From contig NZ_CP132957.1 of the NCBI RefSeq assembly GCF_030863805.1, forward strand, positions 1,736,001 through 1,800,000: a stretch of DNA of 64,000 nt. Reading direction: 5' to 3'. Each line of letters begins with the position of its first letter. Position 1 is the stretch's first letter. Below, piece after piece: positions 1 through 8,468 of the stretch. This DNA is from Kineothrix sp. MB12-C1 (GTDB lineage: Bacteria > Bacillota > Clostridia > Lachnospirales > Lachnospiraceae). Position numbers and translations under genes: made by a program. The notes under the pieces were generated by a model. It had not been told where the DNA came from. It made no database searches and saw nothing but the letters and a program-made list of their open reading frames with translations.

Positions 1-131
1 GCTGCAGAAAGTACGATCAAGGCCATGAACAGTGAAACCAAGCTATTTACTTCGCGCGCAAATCCACCACGCAGTCCTTTATAAGCACGCCACAGCACCA
101 ATAAAACAAAAAAGATTACTAATAAATTCAC
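1..131 (-). CDS. CvpA-like membrane protein, partial
   Basis: The 5' end of a minus-strand gene that runs off the window start. Translation from the GTG at 131 gives a hydrophobic segment (VNLLVIFFVLLVLWRAYKG) followed by RGGFAREVNSLVSLFMALIV. This pattern of first helix, then a short RGG linker, then a second helix is typical of CvpA/colicin V production family proteins. A ribosome binding site AGGAG lies about 8 bases upstream of the GTG, overlapping the end of the DUF5711 gene, whose stop is only 11 bases away, so the two are probably co-transcribed. Only about 43 codons are visible; the family assignment is inference from the N-terminus. Confidence 0.6.
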   Translation of the reverse strand, partial: MNLLVIFFVLLVLWRAYKGLRGGFAREVNSLVSLFMALIVLSA

Positions 132-142
132 CTGTTCTACTC

Positions 143-1348
143 CTATTTCATTTCCATTATATTCATCGCATCCTGCGTCATCACAACAAATCGATTTGTT
201 TTCCCTGTAGGGGAGAATAGGAATACTGTTTCATCAAATTGATCCCTGAAACGCTCCACTCCCTGAATGTTGCTTACGCTATATTCCGTTTCACTGTAAA
301 TAATAATATCATCATTATTAAAGATAATATCTTTATACTCTATGTCGAACTTTTTAGTTCCTGCAAGTTTTCCTTCTGTATTATATACATCCAGGCGATA
401 TTTGCTCTCCCCTTCTGTATCCAGAAATACCAACCCAATGTATTGATTGTTATAGAAAATCCCCTGTGCCTCTTCACTGAGAAGATTTTCTGCCGCACTT
501 ACGGGCTTTTGGTTGCCGGTGAAGAACATGATCCGTTCATCCGATATAGCAAAGACGGTGTTTCCATTGATAAACTTAATAAATGGAATAATTGTTCCCT
601 GATAATCATAACCACTGACAAAACGATCCGAGGATTGGTTCTGCCCGACATCTCCGAAATTATGAAAGGCTACAGAAGATTTCATCACCCCACTATCCAC
701 GTAGAAATAAGAAATAGCCAGCAACTCTCCATTAGGAGAAAGACTTATATCGATAGGATATCCTGACTTGTCCATTGTCGTCTCCGCTTTTACTAAGATA
801 TTCCCTTCCGTATCGAACAAATTGATTCTGGTAATGTCTGCATCATCCAGGATTGCTGCCACCACACCATTTTCCGCAACACAGAAATTACGGATAGGCA
901 TATTAGTCGTTATCTCCCCCATGCTGCCAGTCTCATTCATCACGTATATCGTTCTGCCATTATAATCTCCTATAGCAACTACCGAACCGTTAATATCCAC
1001 CATAGGATTTTGCATTTCATAAGTCCTATTCCACAGTACATTTCCTTTGCTATCCATGCAGTTAGCGCCGTCCTTACTGTAAGTGAGAATACTCGTCCCC
1101 AAAGAGAGATAGGAGGCTCCTTCTACCTTCGAGACCGAAACAACATTCGTCATAATGCTCTCACTATACGCTCGATTCTTCCAACTTACGAAAACCGTTG
1201 CCACAATAGCACCTACCAGCAATAGCCCCAACAGACTTCTATAGAAAATAGTTAATTTATGACTTCTTATTTTCTCTTTATAATTAATACTGCGGTTTCC
1301 GCTCTTTCTTTTCTCTTTGGAGCGCAAATATTCCCTGACATTTGCCAT
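143..1348 (-). CDS. DUF5711 family membrane-anchored protein
   Basis: A 401-residue protein with a basic N-terminus, one membrane segment at about residues 36-53, then a long extracytoplasmic domain of repeating beta-strand-like stretches such as LFDTEGNILVKA and VYNTEGKLAGTKKF, which suggest a beta-propeller. It matches my memory of the DUF5711 family found in Lachnospiraceae. Function is unknown. It sits between a membrane protein gene upstream and a CvpA-like gene downstream on the same strand, so a cell-envelope role is plausible. Family call is from recognition; fold and envelope role are inference. Confidence 0.65.
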   Translation of the reverse strand: MANVREYLRSKEKRKSGNRSINYKEKIRSHKLTIFYRSLLGLLLVGAIVATVFVSWKNRAYSESIMTNVVSVSKVEGASYLSLGTSILTYSKDGANCMDSKGNVLWNRTYEMQNPMVDINGSVVAIGDYNGRTIYVMNETGSMGEITTNMPIRNFCVAENGVVAAILDDADITRINLFDTEGNILVKAETTMDKSGYPIDISLSPNGELLAISYFYVDSGVMKSSVAFHNFGDVGQNQSSDRFVSGYDYQGTIIPFIKFINGNTVFAISDERIMFFTGNQKPVSAAENLLSEEAQGIFYNNQYIGLVFLDTEGESKYRLDVYNTEGKLAGTKKFDIEYKDIIFNNDDIIIYSETEYSVSNIQGVERFRDQFDETVFLFSPTGKTNRFVVMTQDAMNIMEMK

Positions 1349-1428
1349 TATTATAACCGGGCTCCTTTTCCTTTAATATATTTTCTCATTTTATCACACT
1401 TGTAGGTCGGCTTCAATTCCTTTAGTTT

Positions 1429-2073
1429 TTAATATCCGGAAACTCCCTCCTTTAATGCATTACTCATCCAAATAGCTGCTTCTTTGAATTCCTCCAATGC
1501 CTCAAAACTATTTACAGTGGTGATCGCGATAACACAAATAACAATAAATATACAGATCACTATTGCCCGAATCACATCATAGACCGGCGGAATCGGTAAT
1601 ATTTGATCCTCCTTATCATCATCTTTAGGCCTGTCCTTTCTCGCATATAATCCTCTTTTTATTTTTTCTTCATGGGAATAGCCGAGATATTTAGCCATAA
1701 CAGGGCTTTCTTCGTAGAAAATATAATAACCCTCCAGAGGTTGTCCTCCATTACCATCTCCAAGCAAAATACCTTCGCACACTCCTTCTGCCCGCCTCCA
1801 CATATCCACATTCAAGCAACCTACTTCTTCAAAGTCAGCAAAAAGGCTCTCCGCCTCATCCGGCTCCTTTATTTTTCTTTTTCCGGCCCCGTATATGACA
1901 TAAATTTCTGCTGAAATATCTTTTGTTTTTCTTCCATATAAAATAATCTGCTCGCCTTCCTTGAGTTCCTCAAACTTGAACTGCTCCAGATAAGAAAGTA
2001 CATAAGCTTCAATATAAATTTTTCTTTTATTCTCAATTTTCCCGATTCGTCTTATAACTTCAGGCAGTTCCAC
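1429..2073 (-). CDS. hypothetical membrane protein
   Basis: About 214 residues with one membrane segment near the C-terminus (IRAIVICIFIVICVIAITTV) after a soluble acidic domain. I do not recognise the family. I chose the GTG at 2073 (VELPEVIRRIG) because GGAGG lies six bases before it. The in-frame ATG at 2103 has no ribosome binding site and falls inside a strong extended -10 box. First gene of the operon with the DUF5711 and CvpA-like genes. The soluble part holds motifs such as GDGNGGQPLEGYYIFYEESP that look like an OB-like beta domain, but this is a guess. Confidence 0.6.
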   Translation of the reverse strand: MELPEVIRRIGKIENKRKIYIEAYVLSYLEQFKFEELKEGEQIILYGRKTKDISAEIYVIYGAGKRKIKEPDEAESLFADFEEVGCLNVDMWRRAEGVCEGILLGDGNGGQPLEGYYIFYEESPVMAKYLGYSHEEKIKRGLYARKDRPKDDDKEDQILPIPPVYDVIRAIVICIFIVICVIAITTVNSFEALEEFKEAAIWMSNALKEGVSGY

Positions 2074-2101
2074 AGCGCACCTCCATCCAATAGATGCGCT
2101 C

Positions 2102-2110
2102 ATTATAGCA
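2102..2110 (-). promoter_or_regulatory. extended -10 promoter of the DUF5711 operon
   Basis: On the minus strand the sequence TGCTATAAT is an ideal extended -10 element. No good -35 is present 17 bases upstream, as is usual for extended -10 promoters. Predicted start of transcription near 2095 leaves a short leader with GGAGG before the GTG at 2073. Confidence 0.6.
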
Positions 2111-2165
2111 CCGATTCTTCCATCTTTTTATCACATTGTGTCGCACCTCAGAAGGCTTTTATCGA

Positions 2166-2193
2166 CAAAAGAAGCCGCTGCTCACGCAACGGC
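2166..2193 (-). terminator. galM terminator
   Basis: Minus-strand stem GCCGTTGC / GCAGCGGC pairs over all eight positions (one G-U) around a GTGA loop, followed by TTCTTTT. It lies downstream of galM and just upstream of the next operon's promoter. Confidence 0.75.
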
Positions 2194-2195
2194 CC

Positions 2196-2243
2196 GTAAC
2201 TGTTCAGTACCTTTTCACTTATCTTTACACGTATTCTTATATT
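2196..2243. repeat. dispersed intergenic repeat, copy A (short)
   Basis: Begins GTAACTGTTCAGTACC and ends CACGTATTCTTAT. The same two blocks, in the same order and orientation, recur near 44332 and 48299. This copy lacks the distal hairpin block found in those copies. It occupies the galM 3' untranslated region between the stop codon and the terminator. Confidence 0.55.
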
Positions 2244-3279
2244 ATACTTCGAATTTATAAACGGTAGTCGTATCATATTCTCTATCCGGTCCAAATACCG
2301 CTGATGGGAAGGCCGGTCTATTAGCCGTATCCGGATAATATTGAGTCTCCAGACATAAGCCGTATCTTCTATTATAAGTCGCACCTTCCTTACCTTTATC
2401 TTCTACCATGAAATTACCCGCATAGAATTGTACTCCCGGCAAATCCGTATACGTCTTCATAATTCTTCCGCTCTTCTCTTCTTCTACGGTGGCAATATGA
2501 CGCAGCACTCCTTCTTCTCCATCGAGTACCCAGTTATGGTCGTACCCTCCCGTTATCTTAAGCTGTTCAAAATCTTCATCAATCCTATCCCCAATACGCC
2601 TTGGGCTCGTAAAGTCCATCGGAGTTCCCGCTACAGGTGCAATCTCTCCCGTGGGAATTGCTCCAGCCGCTACCGGAGTGTAATTAGTAGCATTCAAGGT
2701 AAGAATATGGTCACAAATCTCACCGGCTGCATGTCCTGCCAAATTGAAATAAGTGTGATTCGTCATATTAAGAATTGTATTCTTATCGCTCGTTCCATGA
2801 TAATGAATCCGAAGTTCATTATCTTCCGTAAGACTATAAGTTACCGCTACCTTCTTATTACCCGGAAATCCCATTTCCCCATCAGGTCCTTCTAAGGAAA
2901 ATGTAATACTATTCTCCCCTTCTTCTACTTCCCACATCTTCTTGTGGTATCCTAAATCAGCATGGCTATGTAAATTGTTCGGACCATCGTTCACATCTAA
3001 CTGATAAGTATTACCTTCCAGTTCAAAAGCAGCATTCGCAATACGGTTAGCATTGGGGCCGATAGTTGCTCCATGATTCGCTCCATTTACATAATAATCT
3101 TCCAGCTTATCATAACCAAGAACGACATCCTCTGCCTTTCCATTCTTATCAGGCACAAAAAGATTTACCAAAACAGCTCCGAAGTTCATTATTTCCGCCT
3201 TCATTCCATTCCCATTTTCCAAGGAATAAAGATAAACTTCTCTACCGCATTTCGTAGTTCCGAACAAAGCTTTTTTCAT
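2242..3279 (-). CDS. galM: aldose 1-epimerase (mutarotase)
   Basis: About 345 residues. Interconverts alpha and beta anomers of aldoses such as galactose and glucose in the cytoplasm. Family hallmarks visible: NGMKAEIMNFGAVLVNLFVPDKNG near the start, GATIGPNANRIANAAFELEG with the conserved Asn-Arg, NLHSHADLGYHKKMW with a substrate-binding His, TNHTYFNLAGH with the catalytic His, GGYDHNWVLD and a C-terminal CLETQYYPD containing the catalytic Glu. Start chosen at ATG 3279 (MKKALFG) with GGAGG eight bases upstream; the longer frame begins at a GTG inside that site. Followed by its own terminator. Operon partner is uncertain; recR ends 42 bases upstream. Confidence 0.95.
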   Translation of the reverse strand: MKKALFGTTKCGREVYLYSLENGNGMKAEIMNFGAVLVNLFVPDKNGKAEDVVLGYDKLEDYYVNGANHGATIGPNANRIANAAFELEGNTYQLDVNDGPNNLHSHADLGYHKKMWEVEEGENSITFSLEGPDGEMGFPGNKKVAVTYSLTEDNELRIHYHGTSDKNTILNMTNHTYFNLAGHAAGEICDHILTLNATNYTPVAAGAIPTGEIAPVAGTPMDFTSPRRIGDRIDEDFEQLKITGGYDHNWVLDGEEGVLRHIATVEEEKSGRIMKTYTDLPGVQFYAGNFMVEDKGKEGATYNRRYGLCLETQYYPDTANRPAFPSAVFGPDREYDTTTVYKFEV

Positions 3280-3321
3280 TTCCGTTACCTCCACATTTTC
3301 TTCCTAATTTTGAATTTATAT

Positions 3322-3918
3322 CTATAACTCGATTCTGCCTTCCAGTGCACGAAGCAGCGTTACCTCATCAATATATTCCAAATCTCCACCTACAGGCACA
3401 CCGCTGGCAATTCTTGTCACCTTGATTCCGGCAGGCTTAATCAACTTGCTGATATACATAGCTGTCGTTTCTCCTTCCAGGCTTGAGTTCGTCGCAATAA
3501 TAACCTCATCCACATCGCCCTCTAAGCGTGACATTAATTCTTTCAGCTTGATATCTCCCGGCCCAATTCCGAGCATGGGAGATATGGCACCGTGAAGCAC
3601 ATGATAAACCCCCATAAATTTCCCGGTTTTCTCATAGGCTGCCAAGTCCCTCGTATTCTCCACCACCATAATCGTACTATGATCCCGTTTTACATTCGCA
3701 CATACAGGGCAGAGATCTTTGTCCGTCAGAGTAAAACAACTCTGGCAATAACGAACATTTTCTTTCGCTTCTATTATCGTATTAGCAAGCCGCTGCACCC
3801 GCTCTTTGGGCATGTTAATCAAATGAAAAGCAAGCCGCTGCGCGGACTTGGAGCCAATTCCTGGCAAGCCCGATAACTCATCAATCAACTTATTAATAGA
3901 CCCGCTGTACAGCTCCAT
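3322..3918 (-). CDS. recR: recombination mediator RecR
   Basis: 198 residues, full length for RecR, which works with RecO/RecF to load RecA at gaps. Helix-hairpin-helix region at the N-terminus ([23 protein letters not shown]), a four-cysteine zinc finger ([16 protein letters not shown]) and a Toprim domain ([19 protein letters not shown] ... [18 protein letters not shown]) are all present. It overlaps the stop of the upstream YbaB gene by one base, the classic dnaX-ybaB-recR arrangement of Firmicutes. Confidence 0.97.
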   Translation of the reverse strand: MELYSGSINKLIDELSGLPGIGSKSAQRLAFHLINMPKERVQRLANTIIEAKENVRYCQSCFTLTDKDLCPVCANVKRDHSTIMVVENTRDLAAYEKTGKFMGVYHVLHGAISPMLGIGPGDIKLKELMSRLEGDVDEVIIATNSSLEGETTAMYISKLIKPAGIKVTRIASGVPVGGDLEYIDEVTLLRALEGRIEL

Positions 3919-4268
3919 TAGAACGGAAAGCCTCCCCCAAGGCCTAAACCGCCGGCCATCTTATTCATTACCTCAGAATTCGCCTCCTCTGCTTGACGAA
4001 GCGCTTCGTTCATTGCTGCTACTACGAGATCCTCCAACATTTCGATATCTTCAGGATCGACCACTTCCTCCGAAAGTTTCACCTTCACAACTTCCTTTTT
4101 GCCGGTTACCGTCACTTCAACTGCTCCGCCGCCTGACGATGCTGTGAATTCTTTCGTCTCCATTTCCTTCTGATTCTCTTCCATCTGCCTCTGCATGCGC
4201 TGCGCCTGCTTCATCAGATTATTCATATTACCCGGCATTCCTCCGGAAAATCCACCATGTTTTGCCAT
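3918..4268 (-). CDS. YbaB/EbfC nucleoid-associated protein
   Basis: 116 residues. Small DNA-binding protein of the YbaB/EbfC family, cytoplasmic, forming dimers on DNA. Hallmarks: Gly/Met/Asn-rich N-terminus ([27 protein letters not shown]) then the beta strands [21 protein letters not shown] and the acidic helix [20 protein letters not shown]. Start ATG is preceded by AGGAGG. Located between dnaX and recR, its standard neighbourhood. The dnaX-ybaB gap carries two tandem small hairpins described separately. Confidence 0.95.
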   Translation of the reverse strand: MAKHGGFSGGMPGNMNNLMKQAQRMQRQMEENQKEMETKEFTASSGGGAVEVTVTGKKEVVKVKLSEEVVDPEDIEMLEDLVVAAMNEALRQAEEANSEVMNKMAGGLGLGGGFPF

Positions 4269-4295
4269 TACTTCATATCCTCCTATTTTTGCTTA

Positions 4296-4336
4296 TTATG
4301 AGTGCATTCTACTCATTATGAGTGTTTTTTACTCAT
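4296..4336. repeat. two tandem ATGAGT-N7-ACTCATT hairpins
   Basis: Two 20-bp units in direct tandem, each ATGAGT, seven bases, ACTCATT. The second overlaps the last codons and stop of dnaX. A third copy with identical seven-base spacing lies at 7149-7168 ahead of tRNA-Ser. Each unit can form a six-bp stem. Confidence 0.5.
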
Positions 4337-5906
4337 TGTCTACCTCTATTTCCATATGGATTATCTTGCTTAAATCAATATAAGAATCCTCGAATTCTCT
4401 ATCGCTTCCTATACTTTGTATGTTTATTTCTATTTCCTTTTGTACTGCTTCTGAAATCATACGTGTAAGTTGTTCTTTATTCTCCTGATTCTTTGTAAGA
4501 TAATCCGATGAGAGACCATCTTCTAATACTATCATTAGTTTATTATCACCGCCAAGACTTAACTTAGCTTCCTTCAGATAAGTTTTCATTGGCTGCTGAG
4601 CATTTGATACAATGGAAGGCCAGCGTTTCACTACTGCTTCCACATCCTCAGGAAGAGCCTTCGGAAGCGGTATCTTCGCCGACTTCACCGCTTTATCCTG
4701 ATATTCTTGCAATGCAGGCGAATTATCTCCTTGCGGTACAACAGCTACGACGCCCTTTTCCACCTTTTCTTCCAGTTCCCTAACCCGGCCAAGCAAAGAT
4801 TCTTCATCTGTCTCCATGCTCGGTTTGCACAATTTAATAAGCGCCACCTCTATCCATATTCGCTTCTGTGACATATAACGGATTTTCCCGGAAAGCTCTG
4901 AAAAGATTCGTATATACCTTATAATAGTGTCCATATCCGTTATCTGCGCTTCTTCCCGCAGTCTTGCCAGATTTTCTGTGGACACATCGATGACATCCTC
5001 GATATCCTCAGAACTTAACACCAATAGAAGATTTCTCAAGTACCAAGTGAAGTCCGTCACAAATTGGGACAGCTCCCTGCCTTGAATCACCATTTCTTCC
5101 AGCAAGTCAATACATCCCGTTACATTTTTACCTAGAATCTGTTCTAGCAGCCTGCTGAAAAATACCGTATCCACTGCCCCCAACACATCGAGAACTTTAT
5201 CATAAGTTAATTCTTCGCCAAAATGAAAAGCGATGCACTGATCCAATAAACTAAGGGCATCTCTCATAGAACCATCTGCCGTCTTAGCAATATATCGAAG
5301 CGCCTTATCCTGTACCTGCACAGCTTCGGCCAACGTCAGCTCCCGCAGCCTGTCAGCAATCGTATCGATAGTTATTCTTCGAAAATCATATCTTTGACAT
5401 CTGGATAAAATTGTAATCGGTATCTTATGCACTTCCGTCGTCGCCAGAATGAAAATAACGTAACCCGGTGGCTCCTCCAAGGTCTTAAGAAGTGCGTTAA
5501 AGGCTCCTATCGACAGCATATGAACCTCATCAATAATATAAACCTTATATTTACCTTCTGCCGGAGAATAGGAGACTTCATCAACAATCTCCCTTATATT
5601 ATCCACACCATTATTGGAAGCAGCATCTATTTCTATCACATTCATGCTGGCTCCCGATGCGATCGCTTTACAGAGATCACACTCTCCGCACGGACTTCCA
5701 TCCGAAGGGTTCTGACAATTCACCGCTTTAGCAAATATCTTGGCTATCGTCGTCTTACCCGTTCCCCTCGTTCCGCAGAAAAGATAGGCATGTCCAATAC
5801 GCTGAGCCTTTATTTGATTTTTTAATGTAGTTACTATATGATCCTGCCCCTTTACATCTTCAAACTCCTGGGGGCGGAACTTACGGTATAACGCTGTATA
5901 CGACAT
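4329..5906 (-). CDS. dnaX: DNA polymerase III subunit gamma/tau
   Basis: 525 residues, the clamp-loader ATPase. N-terminal YTALYRKFRPQEFEDVKGQ, Walker A GTRGTGKTTIAKIFAK, the zinc-binding cysteines in CQNPSDGSPCGECDLC, Walker B IIDEVHML, sensor 1 region FILATTEVHKIPITILSRCQR and the gamma/tau domain III follow in order. The C-terminal tail after about residue 400 is short compared with E. coli tau, as in many Clostridia. The start lies three bases after the pfk stop, so pfk and dnaX are probably co-transcribed. Downstream are ybaB and recR. Confidence 0.97.
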   Translation of the reverse strand: MSYTALYRKFRPQEFEDVKGQDHIVTTLKNQIKAQRIGHAYLFCGTRGTGKTTIAKIFAKAVNCQNPSDGSPCGECDLCKAIASGASMNVIEIDAASNNGVDNIREIVDEVSYSPAEGKYKVYIIDEVHMLSIGAFNALLKTLEEPPGYVIFILATTEVHKIPITILSRCQRYDFRRITIDTIADRLRELTLAEAVQVQDKALRYIAKTADGSMRDALSLLDQCIAFHFGEELTYDKVLDVLGAVDTVFFSRLLEQILGKNVTGCIDLLEEMVIQGRELSQFVTDFTWYLRNLLLVLSSEDIEDVIDVSTENLARLREEAQITDMDTIIRYIRIFSELSGKIRYMSQKRIWIEVALIKLCKPSMETDEESLLGRVRELEEKVEKGVVAVVPQGDNSPALQEYQDKAVKSAKIPLPKALPEDVEAVVKRWPSIVSNAQQPMKTYLKEAKLSLGGDNKLMIVLEDGLSSDYLTKNQENKEQLTRMISEAVQKEIEINIQSIGSDREFEDSYIDLSKIIHMEIEVDNE

Positions 5907-5909
5907 ACT

Positions 5910-6983
5910 TTAATCTCCAAAACTTATTCCTATCATTTTCGCTTCCTTTACAATACTGGAATCAGGAGAAACCATCTTAAGCTTTCCTGCAACCTCCTCC
6001 AAAGGAACCTTTATAATTTCACGATTCTGGTAGCCTACCATGAAGCCATATTCTCCATTCAAAATCAGCTTCCCGGCTTCTGTGCCGAGACGGCTTGCAA
6101 ATACTCTGTCATAAGGGCATGGACTACCGCCGCGCTGGGTATGTCCCGGAACGGTAACTCTCACATCTCCTTTGATTTTTTCATTAATTTGCTGTGCAAT
6201 TTCATAAGAAACAGAAGGAAACTTATAGTTTTTACGTTTTTCTTTGAGCTCCTTCTTCGATAACATAGCATCTTCCTTAGAAATGGCACCTTCCGCTACC
6301 GCTAATATCGTAAACCTGCTTCCATTCTTATTTCTTTCTTCAATCTTCTTTATCACTTTATTAATATCATAGGGAATCTCAGGTATCAAGATAATATCCG
6401 CACCGCCAGCCATGCCTGCGTTCAAGGTCAGATATCCCACCTTGTGCCCCATAACTTCCACTATAAACACACGTCCATGAGACGCTGCCGTCGTATGGAT
6501 ACAGTCGATAGCATCCGTAGCAATATTGACCGCACTCTGGAAACCGAAGGTCATATCTGTTCCCCATAGGTCATTATCGATTGTTTTGGGAAGTGTCACC
6601 ACATTTAGCCCTTCTTCACGCAGAAGATTCGCAGTCTTATGAGTTCCATTACCACCCAGAATAACGAGACAATCCAAACGAAGCTTATGATAATTCTGCT
6701 TCATTGCGTCCACTTTATCAAGTCCATTTTCGTCCGGCTCCCTGATTTGCTTGAAAGGAGTCCTGCTACTTCCGAGTATCGTACCGCCTTTTGTCAGTAT
6801 TCCGGAAAAATCACCACTCGTCAGCATACGAAAATTACCGTATATCAACCCTCTGTAACCATCCAAAAAACCATAAATCTCCACTGTTTCTCCACTGTTA
6901 AAAAGACATTTTGCCACACCGCGCATTGCTGCATTCAAAGCCTGACAGTCTCCACCGCTTGTTAACATTCCGATTCTTTTCAT
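5910..6983 (-). CDS. 6-phosphofructokinase, GGNG/PKTIDND variant
   Basis: 357 residues. Phosphorylates fructose 6-phosphate in glycolysis. Visible signature blocks: GMLTSGGDCQALNAAMRG at the N-terminus, ILGGNGTHKTA around residue 110, PKTIDNDLWGTDMTFGFQSA and VTVPGHTQRGGSPCPYDRV. At the phosphoryl-donor positions the protein has Gly (E. coli 104) and Lys (E. coli 124); the Gly/Lys combination is known in ATP-dependent enzymes outside the classical group, while Asp/Lys marks pyrophosphate enzymes. The residue before that Gly, Asp in E. coli, is Asn here. ATP use is therefore likely but not certain. Good AGGAGG site and a strong promoter precede it. Confidence 0.9.
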   Translation of the reverse strand: MKRIGMLTSGGDCQALNAAMRGVAKCLFNSGETVEIYGFLDGYRGLIYGNFRMLTSGDFSGILTKGGTILGSSRTPFKQIREPDENGLDKVDAMKQNYHKLRLDCLVILGGNGTHKTANLLREEGLNVVTLPKTIDNDLWGTDMTFGFQSAVNIATDAIDCIHTTAASHGRVFIVEVMGHKVGYLTLNAGMAGGADIILIPEIPYDINKVIKKIEERNKNGSRFTILAVAEGAISKEDAMLSKKELKEKRKNYKFPSVSYEIAQQINEKIKGDVRVTVPGHTQRGGSPCPYDRVFASRLGTEAGKLILNGEYGFMVGYQNREIIKVPLEEVAGKLKMVSPDSSIVKEAKMIGISFGD

Positions 6984-7059
6984 TGGCTTTCCTCCTTGAG
7001 CATATTCAGTTTTTCTTCGCGTTCTCTTCTAGACTTTTTATTATTCCCTTATATTACGC

Positions 7060-7088
7060 ATTTTATAGTAAACTCATTATTTTGTCAA
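7060..7088 (-). promoter_or_regulatory. pfk promoter
   Basis: Minus-strand TTGACA (7083-7088), exactly 17 bases, then TAAAAT (7060-7065). Divergent from the tRNA-Ser promoter 18 bases away. The spacer contains AATGAGT, a half of the ATGAGT-N7-ACTCATT repeat. Confidence 0.75.
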
Positions 7089-7105
7089 AAAATTTACTAA
7101 TCATC

Positions 7106-7134
7106 TTGATAAAAATTCAAAGATAAGATAAAAT
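7106..7134 (+). promoter_or_regulatory. tRNA-Ser promoter
   Basis: TTGATA (7106-7111), 17 bases, TAAAAT (7129-7134), ending about 42 bases before the mature tRNA. Confidence 0.7.
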
Positions 7135-7148
7135 GTAATTTGTTCAAA

Positions 7149-7168
7149 ATGAGTAGGGAATACTCATT
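7149..7168. repeat. ATGAGT-N7-ACTCATT inverted repeat
   Basis: ATGAGTA and TACTCAT flank five bases, giving a perfect seven-bp stem in the tRNA-Ser 5' leader, between its -10 box and the mature 5' end. Same unit as the tandem pair at 4296-4336. Confidence 0.5.
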
Positions 7169-7176
7169 AAGAATAT

Positions 7177-7265
7177 GGAGATGTACCCAAGCGGCTGAAG
7201 GGTCCGGATTCGAAATCCGGTAGGTCGGCTTCGCCGGCGCAAGGGTTCAAATCCCTTCATCTCCG
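7177..7265 (+). tRNA. tRNA-Ser(CGA)
   Basis: 89 bases. Acceptor arms GGAGATG / CATCTCC pair fully, discriminator G. Anticodon stem CCGGA / TCCGG holds the loop TTCGAAA, so the anticodon is CGA. A long variable arm (TAGGTCGGCTTCGCCGGC) and T-arm AAGGG TTCAAAT CCCTT are typical of serine tRNA. CCA is not encoded. Confidence 0.97.
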
Positions 7266-7273
7266 TCAAATGA

Positions 7274-7316
7274 AACCTGCCCCAAAAGCTGGAACTGCTT
7301 TTGAGGCAGGTTTTTT
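7274..7316 (+). terminator. tRNA-Ser terminator
   Basis: Stem AACCTGCC-CCAAAAGC pairs with GCTTTTG-AGGCAGGTT, with one C-A mismatch, then TTTTTT. A strong intrinsic terminator eight bases after the tRNA. Confidence 0.9.
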
Positions 7317-7505
7317 GCTATTAGCAATCTACTGGCTTTTTTGAAGTACATTGATCTTCTTGCTATTTCTGTATTTTCTGTGCTTGTAATAATGAATGAT
7401 TGGAACGCAACGACTTTTAGACATGGGCAGTGGGTTTCTACGTCAAAGTCGAGAAAATAGAAAGTTATTGATAAATTTATGATATTCCGACTTCACATAA
7501 TTAGA

Positions 7506-7533
7506 TTGAAGTATAGGTTATATTGAGTATAAT
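7506..7533 (+). promoter_or_regulatory. merR-family gene promoter
   Basis: TTGAAG, 16 bases, TATAAT, ending 16 bases before the ATG of the MerR-family gene. The sequence from the tRNA terminator to here shows no other gene. Confidence 0.5.
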
Positions 7534-7549
7534 TATTTGTGGTGGTGAT

Positions 7550-8368
7550 ATGATGTTTAGAATTGGCGAATTTTCAAAATTAACACAGGTATCTATACGG
7601 ATGTTAAGATATTATGACGAAGTGGGACTTTTCAAACCTGCCGAAATTGACAAATGGACAGAGCATCGCAGGTATTCCGTTGAACAAATACCGACTCTCA
7701 ACAGAATAATATTTCTTCGTGATAGTGGATTTAATGTTTCCGAAATTGCAGAGGTACTCGATAAAAAAGAAGACTTTTTCATTGAGCAGCTCAATATGAA
7801 ATATGCAGAAATAGAAAAGGTTATAAAGGATGAACAAGAAAAATTGCAAAAAATTGAGCTCGCAAAAAAGGAAATCTTAAACGGGAAAAGTGAAATGCAT
7901 TATAATATTTCCATTAAATCTATCCCAGCCTATCAAGTGCTTTCCCTGCGTAGAAGAGTTCCTGATTATTATGCAGAAGGAACTTTATGGCAAGAACTTT
8001 CAGCGTTTGCGGAACGACATCAAATACGGATATCAAGCAATACATTTTCCATTTACCATGATGCAGAGTATAAAGAAGAAGATGTCGATGTGGAATTATG
8101 TGTGCCGGTGAAAAAACTTGGTGAAAATATCGGAGAATTCACATACAAAATTACCGAGCCAATACCAACAATGGCTTCTACTATGGTATATGGTGAATTT
8201 TCTAATATTGCAGGAGCATACTTGGCTTTCGCGGAATGGCTGCAAAAGAATAGCCATTATCGAATGATTGGTGCAACCCGGCAAATCGTACACCGTGGGC
8301 CATGGAATGAATGTAATCCTGAAAAATACCTAATAGAGCTGCAAATACCATTAGCACATATATCATAA
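7550..8368 (+). CDS. MerR family regulator with GyrI-like effector domain
   Basis: About 272 residues. The N-terminal winged helix (FRIGEFSKLTQVSIRMLRYYDEVGLFKP) is the standard MerR DNA-binding head, followed by a dimerisation coiled coil (about 80-125) and a GyrI/Rob-like ligand-binding domain (YNISIKSIPAYQVLSLRRRVPDY onward). This BmrR/BltR-like layout senses small, often cationic, drugs. Start at ATG 7550 fits GGTGGTG upstream; the longer frame starts at a TTG without support. It is followed by a terminator and then a promoter whose 19-bp spacer contains a dyad, the expected target of a MerR protein. Confidence 0.9.
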   Translation: MMFRIGEFSKLTQVSIRMLRYYDEVGLFKPAEIDKWTEHRRYSVEQIPTLNRIIFLRDSGFNVSEIAEVLDKKEDFFIEQLNMKYAEIEKVIKDEQEKLQKIELAKKEILNGKSEMHYNISIKSIPAYQVLSLRRRVPDYYAEGTLWQELSAFAERHQIRISSNTFSIYHDAEYKEEDVDVELCVPVKKLGENIGEFTYKITEPIPTMASTMVYGEFSNIAGAYLAFAEWLQKNSHYRMIGATRQIVHRGPWNECNPEKYLIELQIPLAHIS

Positions 8369-8377
8369 AAATGTCTT

Positions 8378-8400
8378 ATATCTTTGCAAGATATTTTTTT
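8378..8400 (+). terminator. terminator after the MerR gene
   Basis: ATATCTT TGC AAGATAT followed by TTTTTT. The stem is AT-rich with a three-base loop, so it may be partial. Confidence 0.6.
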
Positions 8401-8404
8401 CCTC

Positions 8405-8435
8405 TTGTATCTCACATGGTGTGAGGGCTTATGCT
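8405..8435 (+). promoter_or_regulatory. MerR-type promoter with 19-bp spacer and dyad
   Basis: TTGTAT (8405-8410), 19-base spacer, TATGCT (8430-8435). The spacer opens with CTCACA-TGG-TGTGAG, a perfect six-bp inverted repeat. Over-long 18-20 bp spacers containing the operator dyad are the hallmark of MerR-activated promoters. The TrmO-like gene starts 33 bases downstream. Confidence 0.65.
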
Positions 8436-8468
8436 GTACATACATCAAAATACAAGGAGGATAATAAA

